DNA of 64,000 nt from Inonotus obliquus (Eukaryota; Basidiomycota; Agaricomycetes; Hymenochaetales; Hymenochaetaceae). Shown here in pieces: positions 1 through 11,615 of this stretch. Made by a program: the position numbers and the translations under genes. The DNA lies in contig JAJHTX010000013.1 of NCBI GenBank assembly GCA_032164295.1, positions 1,364,001 to 1,428,000 of the forward strand, in the 5' to 3' direction. Below the pieces are notes generated by a model that saw nothing but the letters and a program-made list of their open reading frames with translations, did not search any database and was not told where the DNA came from. Position 1 is the stretch's first letter, and every line of letters starts with the position of its first letter.

Positions 1-358
1 TAGAGTAACTCAGTGGAGTATGCCTCCTGCGCGAGTTGCGCAACAAGCTCAGGTAGTGGATCTGCAGACTTGAGTCAATGAACGTACAATTGAGTGTTGA
101 TAAGACGATGCTCAGACCTCCGTCTCCTAGGAGAATTCCTTTGATCTGCTGCAAGTATTTGGAAACATCCTCGTTAGCCTATCAGCATGTCAACCGCCAG
201 ACTACATCAGCCCTTCCATTCCCGTACGTCATCGAAACAAAGCGCACCTTTCGTCGACTCTCACTGCCCGGTGCGCTGGCCTCGAGGCGTGGAAGCGCAT
301 CCCTCAACGCTCGTACAATGTCCGTCGGCGTCCGTGTCTTCGTCTTGAAGAAGTTCAT
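1..358 (-). CDS. HYM1: Mo25-family scaffold protein Hym1 (5' part, runs off window)
   Basis: Mo25/Hym1 is an ARM-repeat-like scaffold that, by family knowledge, activates germinal-centre kinases and serves the RAM/MOR polarity pathway. The start codon is at 358-356 and the protein begins MNFFKTKTRTPTDIVRALRD, the typical Mo25 N-terminus. Exons read 358-248, 178-118 and 61 to beyond base 1, separated by GT-AG introns of 69 and 56 nt that keep frame. After the second intron the frame reads DPLPELVAQLAQEAY, matching the conserved Mo25 AVAQLAQE helix. Only about 77 residues lie in the window; the rest is off the left edge. The stretch 359-1260 upstream holds its promoter and no other supported gene. 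The family call is confident; no expression evidence is available. Confidence 0.87.
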
Positions 359-1260
359 AGTTGATTTCTATATGTGCAGAGTAGCTTGTTGTTCGTTGCT
401 TGAGTGCAGATGATTAAATGTGATAAGTCAGATGCGTCTGTGTGTGTGCGTGTGCGTGTGTTGCAGTGCAGTGAATGAATCCCTCTGGTCACAAATGCAA
501 GTCGTATCGGTCCAAGTCGTCGTGCCCGTTTATCTCGTAACCCCGTGTGCCGCCAGACAAGAACGTGTAAGGAAAGTTGACTAATCTGGGACGCAGGAAG
601 CAAGAGCCGCGCAAAGCAGGAAAGCTGAGATGTACAAAGAGATGTGAGAAATACTGAGCTTTGACGACTGCCACAGGTGACTTGCTCGAGTCCAACAGAC
701 AACTGTGAGCAGCAGGAGAGGATGAAAGAACGATAAGTGAACGGTGTGACGGTCCGTTCACCATACCTCGACAAGCATCACGTGTTTTGCTTTCCAAGTA
801 GATCGACATGCCTTCTTTGTACATTTAAACTACCAGTCCCGATAGCTCAAGCAGATGTAACACTCCTAATAAAATCACCAAAAGAGGAGCTCATTGGGAG
901 CCCTAGTAGCATGAGATCTGGGCACGTGTTACTCTTCAGGAGGGAAGGGGTCGAAAGGTACGTATATACTGAGAGATCTGGGATAGGACAAATGTCTAGT
1001 TCATTGCAGTGGCTAAACAGGAGGAATTCTAGAATAATCCCAAGAACAGCCCGACAGTCTCCAACTAGTATGCGCATTCACGAAGCTTTGGGGAAGCTCG
1101 CAATATATTCACTCACTATCAAAAAAGCTGATTTAATGTATTCACCTAAATAACAAAAACACATACTTATCAACGTATGTTTTAGATTATCGAAATCATC
1201 CTCGGCATTCTCTCTGATATTTTGTTTATTTTTACCGGCACCTGTCCGCAGAAGTGTTAG
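359..1260. other. Intergenic stretch, no supported gene
   Basis: About 900 bases upstream of HYM1. It contains a short TG/GT-rich run near 437-460. The open frames here on both strands lack splice-consistent continuation or any recognisable domain. It probably holds the HYM1 promoter. Confidence 0.5.
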
Positions 1261-1716
1261 TTAGACAATCCAATGAGAACAATTAAACAATGCATACGTT
1301 CAAGTACCGCTTTTTTTATTTCGCTGGCCTTGATGCCACCAGGTAGCTTTCCTGAGATTGTCAGTTTATATGCATTTCTGTAAGCTTCATCCAAACTCGA
1401 GACGTCCTCGGTGTGGAATTCTCTGTACACTAGACATGGAAAACTAAGCCCGAGGCTTTTCTAAATACCCACTGGCATAGTGTTAACGTACCATGGTAAT
1501 GCTCGGAATCCTCTATGACATGGTCACCGGGATAGTCTTTAATGAGCTGATTGTCAGTATTAATTCGCTTGAAAGATGTTGAGATATAAACTTACCTTTT
1601 TTGACCTCTTCGATGTTCTTGTAAGATTTTGTGTTATCCGCGTCATTGCTGGTCTTCCCTGGAGTCGGCATTCCGTATAAGTCGATGAGGTCTTCTTCCA
1701 AGATGTATTTGCTCTC
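1261..1716 (-). CDS. Small hypothetical protein, 5' end unresolved
   Basis: Three exons join in frame on the minus strand through two phase-1 introns. The first block contains EEDLIDLYGMPTPGK and ends KNIEEVKK before a gtaagt donor. A short middle exon reads DYPGDHVIEDSEHYH. The last exon begins VYREFHTEDVSSLDEAYRN and ends at a TAA at 1263-1261. Preservation of frame across both introns argues for a real or recently real gene. No ATG lies in frame before an apparent acceptor at 1717, so a first exon is missing or not recognised. The product is acidic and hydrophilic, without signal peptide or membrane segment. I do not recognise a family; it could be a 5'-truncated copy. Confidence 0.4.
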
Positions 1717-2169
1717 CTATTTATAAGTTTCAGATTGCATTATTGTTCTGAATGGAGTGCTTACTTTGAATCTTATTACCTAACGACAGAGGCAACAATA
1801 TGAGGCACCCTGTCACTGAGCGAGCAAACCATGCAAACTATAGCAGCGATGATACCAGATTCTACAAGTACTTTGCTTGGGTATTGCGCCACATTTTCCA
1901 TATCTGTTCAAGTTGCACGAGAATGTACGCCACGAGAAATTACGCCACGAGATATTATGCCACTTTGCGCAGTTGATTGGTATGCAGACATGTTAGGGGC
2001 ACCTCATCGTAGAATTGGTTATTATTCAGGGCACTGTGCCTGGAGATGTTGCGTTCGCTGGCATATTTCAACGCCAACAAGCAAATTAGAAGACAGGTCA
2101 ATCACAGTTGAGAGAAACACGTACGTCAGTTCGTTCCAAAGGCCCCAACAAGCCCTGCATATAAGAGTC

Positions 2170-2945
2170 GCCCTTTGAAGGGCTTAGATGCTCATCCATG
2201 TAGCAAGAGGAAGGGACACTAGTGAAAGCCACTCAACTTGAGGGAGGACCATTCACATGTCGGTGTGGTCCGAGTCCAGTCATATGTGCCGTGTGGATGG
2301 ATAAGAATACTCAACGAACTTCTAGAATGTCCGTTGAGAGCAGAACTAGGGGAAAGCTACTCAAGCCTGCATGCGAACATTAGTGCGAGACATGAGCAAG
2401 AATAAAAAAAGACTTCCCTGGTTATCCTTTTGGCAGTGATCAGGAACTCTCGGGCGGTTAATCACGTTCCTCACCCGCAACCTCCCTAGCTTGCAAGAAA
2501 GTCGAAGTCATGTAGGTGGTGAAAAAGGGCTAAGCCACTGAGCTAGAGAAGCGTCTTGCTAGCTAGTACCCGATAGCGCTGATGCGGTTACGTGGAGTCC
2601 GGGCAAGTTGTACCCGTCGCCTAGGAGGAAGAAGCGACGTTTGCATCACAAGGCGTCCTGTGAGAGACAGATGGTTCCAGCGGCGGTTTGCGATGCGCAA
2701 GCACCAGAGTCGAATACATACTAGCAGGTGGTGTATATTCGGATACTAAAAGCAATCAAACTTTGCATCCCACACGATCTGGGTATCATTGAGAAAAGCC
2801 CTGCTAGATGGTAGAATTATGCAAAGTCTGATGTGGGAATAGATGTTTCAACTGTCTAAGGATAGAAAACGACGAGACAAATCCGAGCTGGGAGTCCATC
2901 TATTGAAAAGTCTAAGGTAGTCCGAGGGAGCCAATGCAAACTCAG
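2170..2945 (+). ncRNA. Structured-RNA-like block resembling group II intron domain I (putative remnant)
   Basis: This stretch lacks a long open frame and is unlike the flanking intergenic DNA. It is purine-rich and full of short complementary segments. Strings such as gtaggtggtgaaaa, gtcttgctagctagtac and cgtggagtccgggcaagtt look, from memory, like the conserved core of domain I of mitochondrial-type group II introns. No domain V/VI hairpin or reverse-transcriptase frame was seen, so it would be a truncated fragment, perhaps a nuclear mitochondrial insertion. It abuts the 3' end of GNA1 at 2942. The recognition is from memory and unverified; another structured or retroelement-derived repeat is possible. 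Confidence 0.3.
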
Positions 2946-3714
2946 AGTCTAGGGGCACTAGGACCCGGTGACGGACAAGGCGACGGGTAGGGTGTAGGAA
3001 CAATGAGAGTGGCATACTTCGCCTGATACCAAGAACGTGATGAGCATCACCGCAGCATCCAATGCAGTACTAATAAATGACTCACCATTTCGTTCTCCTT
3101 CTTCTGATAACCGCATTTCTCGTAGAAAGCTTCAGGAGACACGTACATTGTCAGCCTCACGAGCTCAACAAGGCACAGACCGAAAGGGAAGGACGTACGC
3201 ATGTTCTTATCACTGCAATTCAGGATCGTCTTATAGCATCCCTGATTCTCGCTGATACGCGTAAGCGCATCGATAATCCTCATCCCAATCCTTTTGCCCT
3301 GAACAGATGGGTCCACCGCGATGTCCTCGATGTGCCCGACCTTACCAAGCCCACGGAGGAACTTGCGCTCGATAAAGACGCAGCCTACACCAACGATTCG
3401 GTCCGTCTCCCGGTTCAGAATGACGAGGGTATAGTACGTATCAGGTGCGCTCTTCTGCGCGTAGAATTGCTCGAGCCAAGCTTCTTCACCTGGGTCGACT
3501 ACAATCGTCAATGCGGAAAGTACTGACAAGTGGCCACGGTTGTAATCCGTAGATGCGAGCGGTCGGATCTGTAGCAGGCGCGATGGGCTGAGTGGAAAGT
3601 TTTGGAAAGAACGGCACTGACGTGGAGAGACTTGTCCAGTACGTTCTTCACCTCCAGCGGGATCACCTCCGCAGGGAAAAGAAGCTCAAGCTCAGAGTCA
3701 GGGGTCAACGGCAT
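2942..3714 (-). CDS. GNA1: Glucosamine-6-phosphate N-acetyltransferase
   Basis: GNAT-fold enzyme that acetylates glucosamine-6-phosphate with acetyl-CoA in the UDP-GlcNAc (chitin precursor) pathway. Exons are 3714-3622, 3568-3199, 3129-3086 and 3022-2942, with introns of 53, 69 and 63 nt; the model is 195 residues against about 159 in yeast. Visible features are the N-terminal ELLFPAEVIP segment, GHIEDIAVDPSVQGKRIG (the GNAT acetyl-CoA loop, Q/R-x-x-G-x-G type), YKTILNCSDKN and FYEKCGY, all diagnostic of Gna1. The last exon adds a Pro/Ser-rich tail of 26 residues that abuts the structured block at 2170-2945. That tail is the least certain part: if the third intron were retained the protein would end 14 codons after the donor. 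Confidence 0.9.
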
Positions 3715-4092
3715 TTTCTTTCGCAAGTTGAGTTCCTGTCTGCAATCAAGAATCTGGATGCGGAACGAGGAAGCAAGTGGGTTGTTGGCGAGTGGAGAGT
3801 ATGAGATGGGTTGTTGCGACCAGGTTCGACGAGGGTAAACCCCTTTATGGCAACCAAGTGATCTGCATCGCCACTCCGCAACCCACCGCCGATCACAGCT
3901 ATCAACGCACGTTTCACCGCTTCGCGAGGGCATCTCGACGAGGCGATGAGAAACATTCTTGGTTTCATCACTCAAAATGCGTTGACTGAAGCAGAATTGA
4001 TGCGCCGAGATGATACAGCAGGACTACATTACGATGGCTGATACCAAACGTACGGCAAACTTGCGAGGGTCCTACCGAAAGAGAGGACCCAA

Positions 4093-5473
4093 TCACGATG
4101 AAGAATCCGTGATGGACCGAGTCTCCTCCTCCAACCAATTCCATAACCTCCCGCTTACTTCTTCATCGAGGATGTCTTCTCGTGGCTTACCGACACGCGC
4201 CCAAGGGATCAAATACTGCATGGACACGAAGTAAGCAAGATATTCGGGAGTCTGCTTTCAAACTTGTTAAATGGCCGCACCTTGCCGTTGAGTTCTTTGC
4301 CATTTGGTGACGTTCCAGCGTATAGCTGCGTGATAGCGCCCATAGAAGTGGATCTTAGATTGATGAAAATACCCTGAAAGAGGAATTGGTGCCATCATGT
4401 GACAAAATTTGAGGATAGCGCAGTAAGTACCATCATCTTTCTTTGGAAGGCTGGCCAATGACGTCCCAGTTCACTTTCAACAGTACCTGAATTATTAGCA
4501 AAGTATCAAATTAGTCCAACAATAGAATGAAACGGGTAATACCTGGGTGCAAGGAACACGAAGTGATCCCTTGGTCTCCAAAACGTCTTGCCCATTCGTT
4601 GGCCATCATTATGACACCCTAGAACATCTGCGACTAAGCCTGAGCCAATCATTTGGAGTATGGGAAAACGCACACATTTGCTCTGATAATACAACTTATC
4701 CGGGCCAAATGCGCGTCGTGTCTTGTCGGCCGCCCCTCCCTGTCCAACAGGCTTCAACGTTTCCCAGTTAATGTATTCTTTAGGCGCGGCTGCATGTCCA
4801 AGCGAGCTCGTGTTTACAATGCGTACATCACCATTCTCGGATGCTGCAGCTTGCAAGACCGGGAGAAGCAATTTGGTGAAGAGGAAGGGCCCTACGACAT
4901 TCGTCCCGAAGGTCATATCATAGCCATCTTCGGTTAGCTGCTCTACGGGCGGTGACATTACTCCACTAAGCAGCAAGTCAACACGCGAACAAAGGTAGAG
5001 AAATGGAGTCCAGTTCACGCGTTATTGAAGAGAATGTCTATTTTCTTTTCCTTGCTACAGTGGGATCAGAATGAGCAAGAGGCAGATAGAATGTGTCCGG
5101 ACCTCTTAAGCTCCTCCGAAGCCCGTTTTATTGAAGCAAAGCTCGACAGGTTGAGCGAGATGAAATGTAATTCACTCCTTCCAGTCAGTTCTTTCAGCTC
5201 GTTGATAGCTACGTTTGCTTTCTCTTCGGAGCGGCAAGCCATGTATACTTTCGCTCCATGCTCCAATACTACCTTGAAGCAACAAGTCAGCTTTGCCGTC
5301 ACGGACAGTCGGGAGCTATAACATACCCGAGCGGTCACCTTCCCAATTCCTGTATTTCCTCCTGTCACTACGACTACTTTCCCGCTGAGATCAGGCACGT
5401 CTGTCTCTGTGAACTTTGGTGCAGGTGGGTAGGACTGGTCGAGGAACATCCCGAGAATACCGAACGTAGACAT
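4093..5473 (-). CDS. Short-chain dehydrogenase/reductase (retinol dehydrogenase-like)
   Basis: NAD(P)-dependent oxidoreductase of the SDR superfamily with a Rossmann fold. The ATG is at 5473. The cofactor motif VVVTGGNTGIGK (TGxxxGxG) precedes an intron, after which comes GAKVYMACRSEEKA. Further exons carry the structural Asn region FGTNVVGPFLFTKLLLP, the serine-bearing VNTSSLGHAA and the catalytic YYQSK (YxxxK), then MANEWARRFGD. The C-terminal part reads GAITQLYAGTSPNGKELNGK, then after an intron YLIPWARVGKPRED and a stop at 4095-4093. About six introns are needed and all join in frame with GT-AG ends, although exact boundaries in the 4440-4650 region are uncertain. The substrate cannot be told from sequence. 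The start MSTFGILGMFLDQSYPPAPKF is usual for fungal members. Confidence 0.88.
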
Positions 5474-8114
5474 ACTTGGCGTGCAACGGGACTATTATGC
5501 TTCTACGGTTCGCCAGAAGAGAATACTGTATGCAAGGAGGTCGACGTCTACCAGAGACGGTCGTGGTGGATTGTAGAGGTTTAACTTGGGTACGAAGGCC
5601 ACGGCGTCATCGGACATTGATCGGCGGTCACGGGGTCGTGGACTATACTCATACGATCTAAAAATAGACAGATACTTTTCTTCTCAGTTCTCGATTGAGC
5701 GACCTTTCGCTGCTACAGCCTGTCGCGCCATGACTCTGCTCGTTGTGAAGCAAGTAAACAAGGAGAATCGTGGCAGGTGAACCATGAGTTGATTTGCAAC
5801 ACCCCTACGCATGTATGTATAGAAACGAACAAATTCTATGAATTGTTGCCGAAGTATCCAACGTATGCTTTTACATGAGCCTGAGTATAGATCAATAAAC
5901 AATATAATGTCACACATTTATGTATCTCCCCTGAGTATGTCGAAGGAAGTCCCCTCTAAGGATCTGGTGTAATGCTACGTATAATGGTACTGCTCAGTTC
6001 AAAGCCGGATAGAGGACACGCCAAGATCCGTACCATTAATCTGGAATAGTCTGATACTCGTGGCAGAAATACCGCTAGTGTTTATAAGTCTTATTACACG
6101 CGTGTCAATTGCCTAAACCAACGCACGAAGAACGCCAAGAATAAGCAAGAAAACCACCGTATTTTATATCAACGTGTGGGCAAAAGAAGTCAGTTGAGGT
6201 GGAATAAAGTGGAATAAAACGATCCAGAGATGCGTCGGTCTGTCGGATACGATGTCGGGCGAGGGAAAGATCAGAGATAAAGATCGATTATCGGAAATTC
6301 AGACAAGACCTTACTTCTTTTCTAAGAAAATCGAGAACGGCGCTTCTTACTTCTAATTAAACTCGGCCAGTTCATATCCGGAAGCTAGGAAAGATAAGCT
6401 GGCCATGTGCCTACGCATACCGGGCAAGTATATGTCGACCAGCTGAACAAGGAGCTCCAAGCAAAAGACGATAAGAGAAGGTCATCAGAGGAGGTCATCT
6501 GAGAAAGGCTTTGCAACGGCAAATAGAGCGAAGCGTCACCTCCTAAGAGACAAGGGCTTGATCAAAGGCTTTGTGGATTGTTCATGCTACTCAGCCCTAT
6601 TTAGGACACGCTGATCACATGCTGGGATCATGCGATTGAGAGTGTCATGGCGGCGAATGTTACTTTGAGAAAGCAACTTGCACAACTCCGCTGATCAGAG
6701 GTGAACAAGGACATGCGTGGAGCGGCATCTCCCTTCTCACAGCCAAGGATTTCTAGGTAATCCATCTGTCTGGTTCACAATAATCTATTCCAGGAGCTCT
6801 GCTATCGGTGAATCCGAGCAATTCGCTTTGAACAAGGATTCGGTTCTTCCATAGCGTAAGAAAGGTGTGGTGCGGAGCGACGAAGTCTTCAATTTATGAA
6901 CGGAGTTCCCTCGAGTGAGCAGCGTGACTAGATCTATGCGCTCATTCTACTTTCATTTGGGTCACTGTTCATCAGAATACTTGCAGAACTCACCTGTGCG
7001 TTTTACGAATAAGACAAATACTGAACGAAGCTCGGTTCTCCATCTACCTTGCCTCAAGCATGTCACCAGAGGCATCAACAACAGAGGCATCAGCAACAAG
7101 GAATACTATTGCCATGCAAAGCCCCCATGTTCTCAGTCGTGCATGCCGCATTTCGACCGGTGTGACGCAATTGAATAATGCTCGCGCCGTAAAAGGGTGA
7201 AAGCAGCAGGTAATAGACTGCGGCTACATATTCACAGTTCAAGATACGTTGTAGGGTGGAGGTGAAGCATAGGGCGTCGTTACCTCCTTTCTGCGATTGT
7301 GATGCGAAGGATGAGAAGATAGTGTAGGCCTCAGCCTCGGATGATCTGCTGGTAATTTGATAGTAATCTCACGATCACGTGAAGATACAATGCATTGTCA
7401 ATCCTAACCTTCATTCATTCACGGACCTTTTCTCTCTCGCCGTCAACTTCAAGCTCTGCGCAATCAGTTTGAATACGAGGCCCTTGGCAACTTTCATCGT
7501 AAAGTTTGCAACCTTCCACGCGGCAACCTCATGGATATGGGCATATTGCTGGAATCAACCGTGCATCTCAATTCCTGATCGCGATAAAATCACATCTCTT
7601 TCTTGCTTCACCTTACCCACGGATATACCAACCTATTATGTGCAGAAAACCCTCTAACGGATTTATACTTCGGCCACGAGGACCCTGCGCGATGCCTGTG
7701 CTCCAAGTGTCTAGTATTCTGGGTATCGAACCAATCACCTCTTCTCATGGGAACTATACTCCCGGAGATGCACAAGTTGACTTTTCATGAAACGCTAATC
7801 TGCGTCGCGAAACTTTGGCCACTGGAGGCATTTGAACGAGTAGGAGTGAGTCACTCCTTTGAATAGGCACACTCATGCCTCCGGACCACGGAGCGTAGCT
7901 AGGAAGTTCCCGCTTGTACATGACCGGACATGGGTCTCCGACCTGCTGTTCGCCTGGCGTTACCCAAATAGGCTCTGCTATAAGACTCTCTGTGCCTCGC
8001 CGATAGCACTCCTCTGTCTAACCAGGCCCCCACCTCACGAACCTTGCCCGTCTTCCTACCCTTGGCCCAGCGGCTTCCCCGTCCACCCATAGCTGAATTC
8101 GGAAGCAGCGAAAG
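5474..8114. other. Long gene-poor stretch
   Basis: About 2.6 kb with no gene I can support. An open frame at 7603-7866 (plus) with a Cys-x-Cys-x2-Cys stretch and hydrophobic segments looks somewhat protein-like. It has no clear start, partner exons or known domain, and may be a decayed gene. Otherwise it is ordinary intergenic sequence. The right end should contain the promoter of RING gene A. Confidence 0.4.
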
Positions 8115-10269
8115 ATGCTGGTCGTCCACCCCGCTTCCACATGTGATGTCTGCCTTGAGAGCTACAACTCTCGCCCGCAGAACATACCGTACTCCATTTC
8201 CTGCGGTCACGTTTTCTGTCTCAGGTGAGCAGACGTGTTCCTGCGTTCTTATGCCCATTGACTCTGACCATATACCAGCTGCCTGAAATCCCTACGCCAG
8301 CACATTTGCCCACTCTGTCGCTCACCGTTTGAAGCGTCGGATCTGCGGAGACTCCATATTGACCGTGCTGACGCCCAGTTACTTGATGCCCCGAGAACAC
8401 CTAGCCCCTCAAGGGCCGGCGAGGAGCACCCCGAGCTTCCATTTGATAATGCGTTGGGTCTAATCGATGATGGCTTACGACCAACTCAACTTGGTCGGAA
8501 AATCTCTGACTTGGTGCTGCGAAGCGCCTTCACTAATGGTGTACGTGAACGCGGTGTGCGTGAGCTGATCCAGGAGATCCACGTATTTCTGAGCACTGAG
8601 CCTCGAGACATGGCACGTTCCAACATCCTTCACTTTTCACTGATAAGAATGATTAACCGGAGTTAACAGCATACCGATCTTCGTGCCTCGTTCTTGCTCC
8701 TTTACCGTTTCACGGACCTTCAGACAAAGTACCAACAACTCGAGTTCGATCTTCGGACCGAAAACAGCCGGAGCAAACAAGCGGCAGCTGAATCGGAGAG
8801 GAGATATCAAGATCTTCAGCGTAGTCGAATTCGCGATCAGGAGTCGGCTAAAAAGGTAGAGGAAAGCTTGAGGGAGCGTTTGCATATTGAAGAGCTCGAA
8901 TGGCAGAGGTACTGTAATTTCCCTGCGAGTATAGGACATGAATAGAAGCTAATCTAGCCATCCTCCTGCTATTCATACATCACAGGAAGGTAAGCTACTC
9001 AAGCCTCCTACAGGGAACATTAATTAATGCCGAGTTCATTAGTATGACTTTGTCTCGGAGGAGTGCGCGAGGTTACGGGACGAACTCGATAAGCTCCGCT
9101 TCTCGTCTCCGAACCGTCCGAGGGTTCCTCACCGCTCTAGCTCCTCGACGCAGCTGTTGTATGCAATGCAGTCAGTCAGCCACACGGTTGAGAAAAGTGG
9201 AGGGTACACAATGCAGAAAGATGACACAGATGTCTTCAGCAATCTTGACCCGGGTCTGTTCCATTTATCTCCTGTGCCACCTGCGATTGCATTGTGCGAT
9301 AGTAGGCAAAGTTCCGACTCGGATGACGACGCTATCATTGAGAAACATAGAAGGAGAGCACCGGACTCGCCTAGCCGCACAAGCTCGACCTCAAGCAACA
9401 TTTCTCGCGCATCAGACTCAGCAGCGGCCCTGAAGCTCTATTCAGGCGTCGTACCCACACGATTAGTTGCTAATCGCCAGCGTAGCGATTCGTACCCGAC
9501 GCGTGGCTCTGACAAGGCAAAAGCCTACCGCTTTGATAGCCAGCCAGAGGTCTCCACCTCCGCGCCAAGCAGCTACATGTACCGCCCTGCTTCTCCTAAT
9601 CGCGCTCTATTTCCGACAACGCCGCCTACGCGTGAAGCCAGCATTGAACAGGACGCCTCGCAACAAGACTCTGCGTCGGTCGCGCGCCTTTATTCTTTGT
9701 TGGAGAAGCCAGTACCACCCCCTGAACCACGCAACGCCCTACCCGAACAGCACAGCGCGCGGCCGCCTTTACCTCGAAGTACGAGTTATCAGCAAACCCG
9801 CTCATCGGACTATAACGACTCATTTTTTACTTCTGCTTCGTCAAGCTCCGCTCAGAATACACCCTCCTTACGACGAGCACAGCAGCGCATTCAAGTACAG
9901 ACTTCACTCCTTCCAGCCTCCCAATTCCAGAAAAGCGCCGCTCCTTCGCCACAGACGCCAACACAGAATCAAAGCGTTGCTCAAGCAGCAGATGCTATCT
10001 CACCAATACAAAGAACACCACCGCGGCCCGTCCTCCCTCATATGCACTCATATTTCTACAGTCCCCCTCCAGCGAAGCCAGTATCTCCTAAAGAGAACCA
10101 CGTCGGTGTCCGCGGTACTCTCCCGCGACGCGGCTCGCTTTCAAGTGCCAGTGCTGCTGCGTTGGCCGCCAGCTCCGCTCAACCACCTGCGGTCGTCCCA
10201 CCATCCTCTCTGGGATTACGAAGGTCTCGTGGACAGGGACTCTTCGGAGGCCAGGATTCAGATGCTTGA
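8115..10269 (+). CDS. RING-finger/coiled-coil protein A with disordered Ser/Pro tail
   Basis: Probable RING-type E3 ubiquitin ligase of 627 residues. Exons are 8115-8224, 8279-8582, 8670-8908, a 4-nt microexon 8986-8989 and 9043-10269; lengths sum to a multiple of three. The C3HC4 RING occupies about residues 10-50: CDVC, CGHVFC, SCL, CPLC, split by intron 1. A conserved post-RING RLHID motif follows, then a helical region and a coiled coil (about 145-250, rich in E, Q, R and K). The remaining ~370 residues are Ser/Pro/Gln-rich and disordered, with PPxP stretches. The microexon GAAG supplies the RK step between EWQ and YDFVSEECARL; without it the frame is lost. Proteins B (38.3 kb) and C (51.5 kb) share the architecture. 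The substrate is unknown. Confidence 0.8.
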
Positions 10270-11615
10270 GTACCCCGACTTCCAATCCCATCGTGAGCAG
10301 CGCTCGCGATACTATCTCCGTTATCATCTTTAGTATCGATGTTCTCCCGTTCACATATTTGCGGGAATGTGCAAATTCTACTTTCTACATTTTTTCTATT
10401 CACCTTTCATCTATTCACTCATGGATTGCATTCACATCTATTGTCTAAACAGATTCGGCCAAGTTGCATTTTAATTGTTTCGCCCGTCCTTTTCTCTTTG
10501 GTACCAACGGCCGTCATTCTATGCTGGACATCCCCCCCCTTCATGTCTTCTTTTTCTTACCTTCTAGGCTATGCCTTGTCCCGCCCTTCTGTCCACTTCT
10601 CCCATCTGTAGTTTTGTCATGTGCACTTGATATGTGTACTGCGTATGTCGATTTACGAGTTTACGATAAGACACGGAAAGAATTCGCTTAACCACACTGT
10701 TCCGAATTGTCTGTTTCTCCGGTGGCTGGCAGCGTGTGTAAATCGCTCCACAGAAAGTACTCCTCATACTATTCCTGGTCTAGTCTTTCTGGGTCTGCTC
10801 AAACTTATATAGGTATAGCTCAAACTAATTCATCCCTGAACGTTTGGACGGCACGCTATACAAGTTCATTCCGTAAATCACGTTCTTTAGTCTTCTATTT
10901 TTCCGTCTACAGTTCTACGAATACATCTTTTACATGCTAAAAACAGATAATGATCGGTATGCAGCCGAGGTGCACTTTGATACGCTGACAGCAAAATCAG
11001 GATGATTATGCACTAAACAAGATAGCAAGATGGAATTGGTTGATGGAAATTGTTAGGTTGATGGAAATTGTTAGGTCAGAAAAGAATGTGAGAGAACCTG
11101 GATTGGTTCGGAGGTGTTATCCCTTTTCGCGGGTGGGTAGGTGCACAAGACAGCAAGACAGTAGGACAAGGATGCAGGCGGGAACGGCAGATGCGAGAAT
11201 AGGAAAAGGGAATGCAGGTGACAAGGATGGAACAATGCGAGAAGATGAGAAGCAAAAACGAGGGAGACATGCGTTAAGAATGAAGAATAAGGTAGAAAGA
11301 GGGTTGGTAAGGCGCGGAGATACGGAGGCGAATTGACGGCGGAGGATGGAGAACGGAGGATGGGGGTTGGAGAACGGAGTATTCAGAAGGGATACAGAAG
11401 GATGGAGGAGCCGGAGAGGGGCCAGAACCAGCATAAGCTCGATCCAGAAGGCTATGAAACGCTTCTTTGAATGCTTCCAAAATACCGGAAAGACGAACTG
11501 GGAGCCGATGTTTGGTTCGCGAGGGGAATTCACAGCAAGACTAATCAGTTTGAAAACGAATCGATCGGGGAAAGGACGGGAGGGACGGGTTAGAAGGAAG
11601 AAGGGAGGGAAAAGA
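10270..11615. other. Convergent 3' intergenic region
   Basis: Region between the convergent RING A gene and the DUF6534 gene. Its left part is pyrimidine-rich on the plus strand and its right part purine-rich, which leaves long stop-free frames without coding character. An 18-bp sequence (gttgatggaaattgttag) is repeated twice in tandem at about 11039-11074. No gene is supported. Confidence 0.5.

Noticed and set aside
3077..3526. 149-codon plus-strand frame with a hydrophobic start
   Set aside because: Antisense shadow of GNA1 exon 2, whose GNAT motifs are unambiguous.
9467..10333. 288-codon alternative frame in the RING A last exon
   Set aside because: The main frame continues the coiled coil after the microexon and is Ser/Pro-rich as in the paralogs; the alternative has no link to upstream exons.
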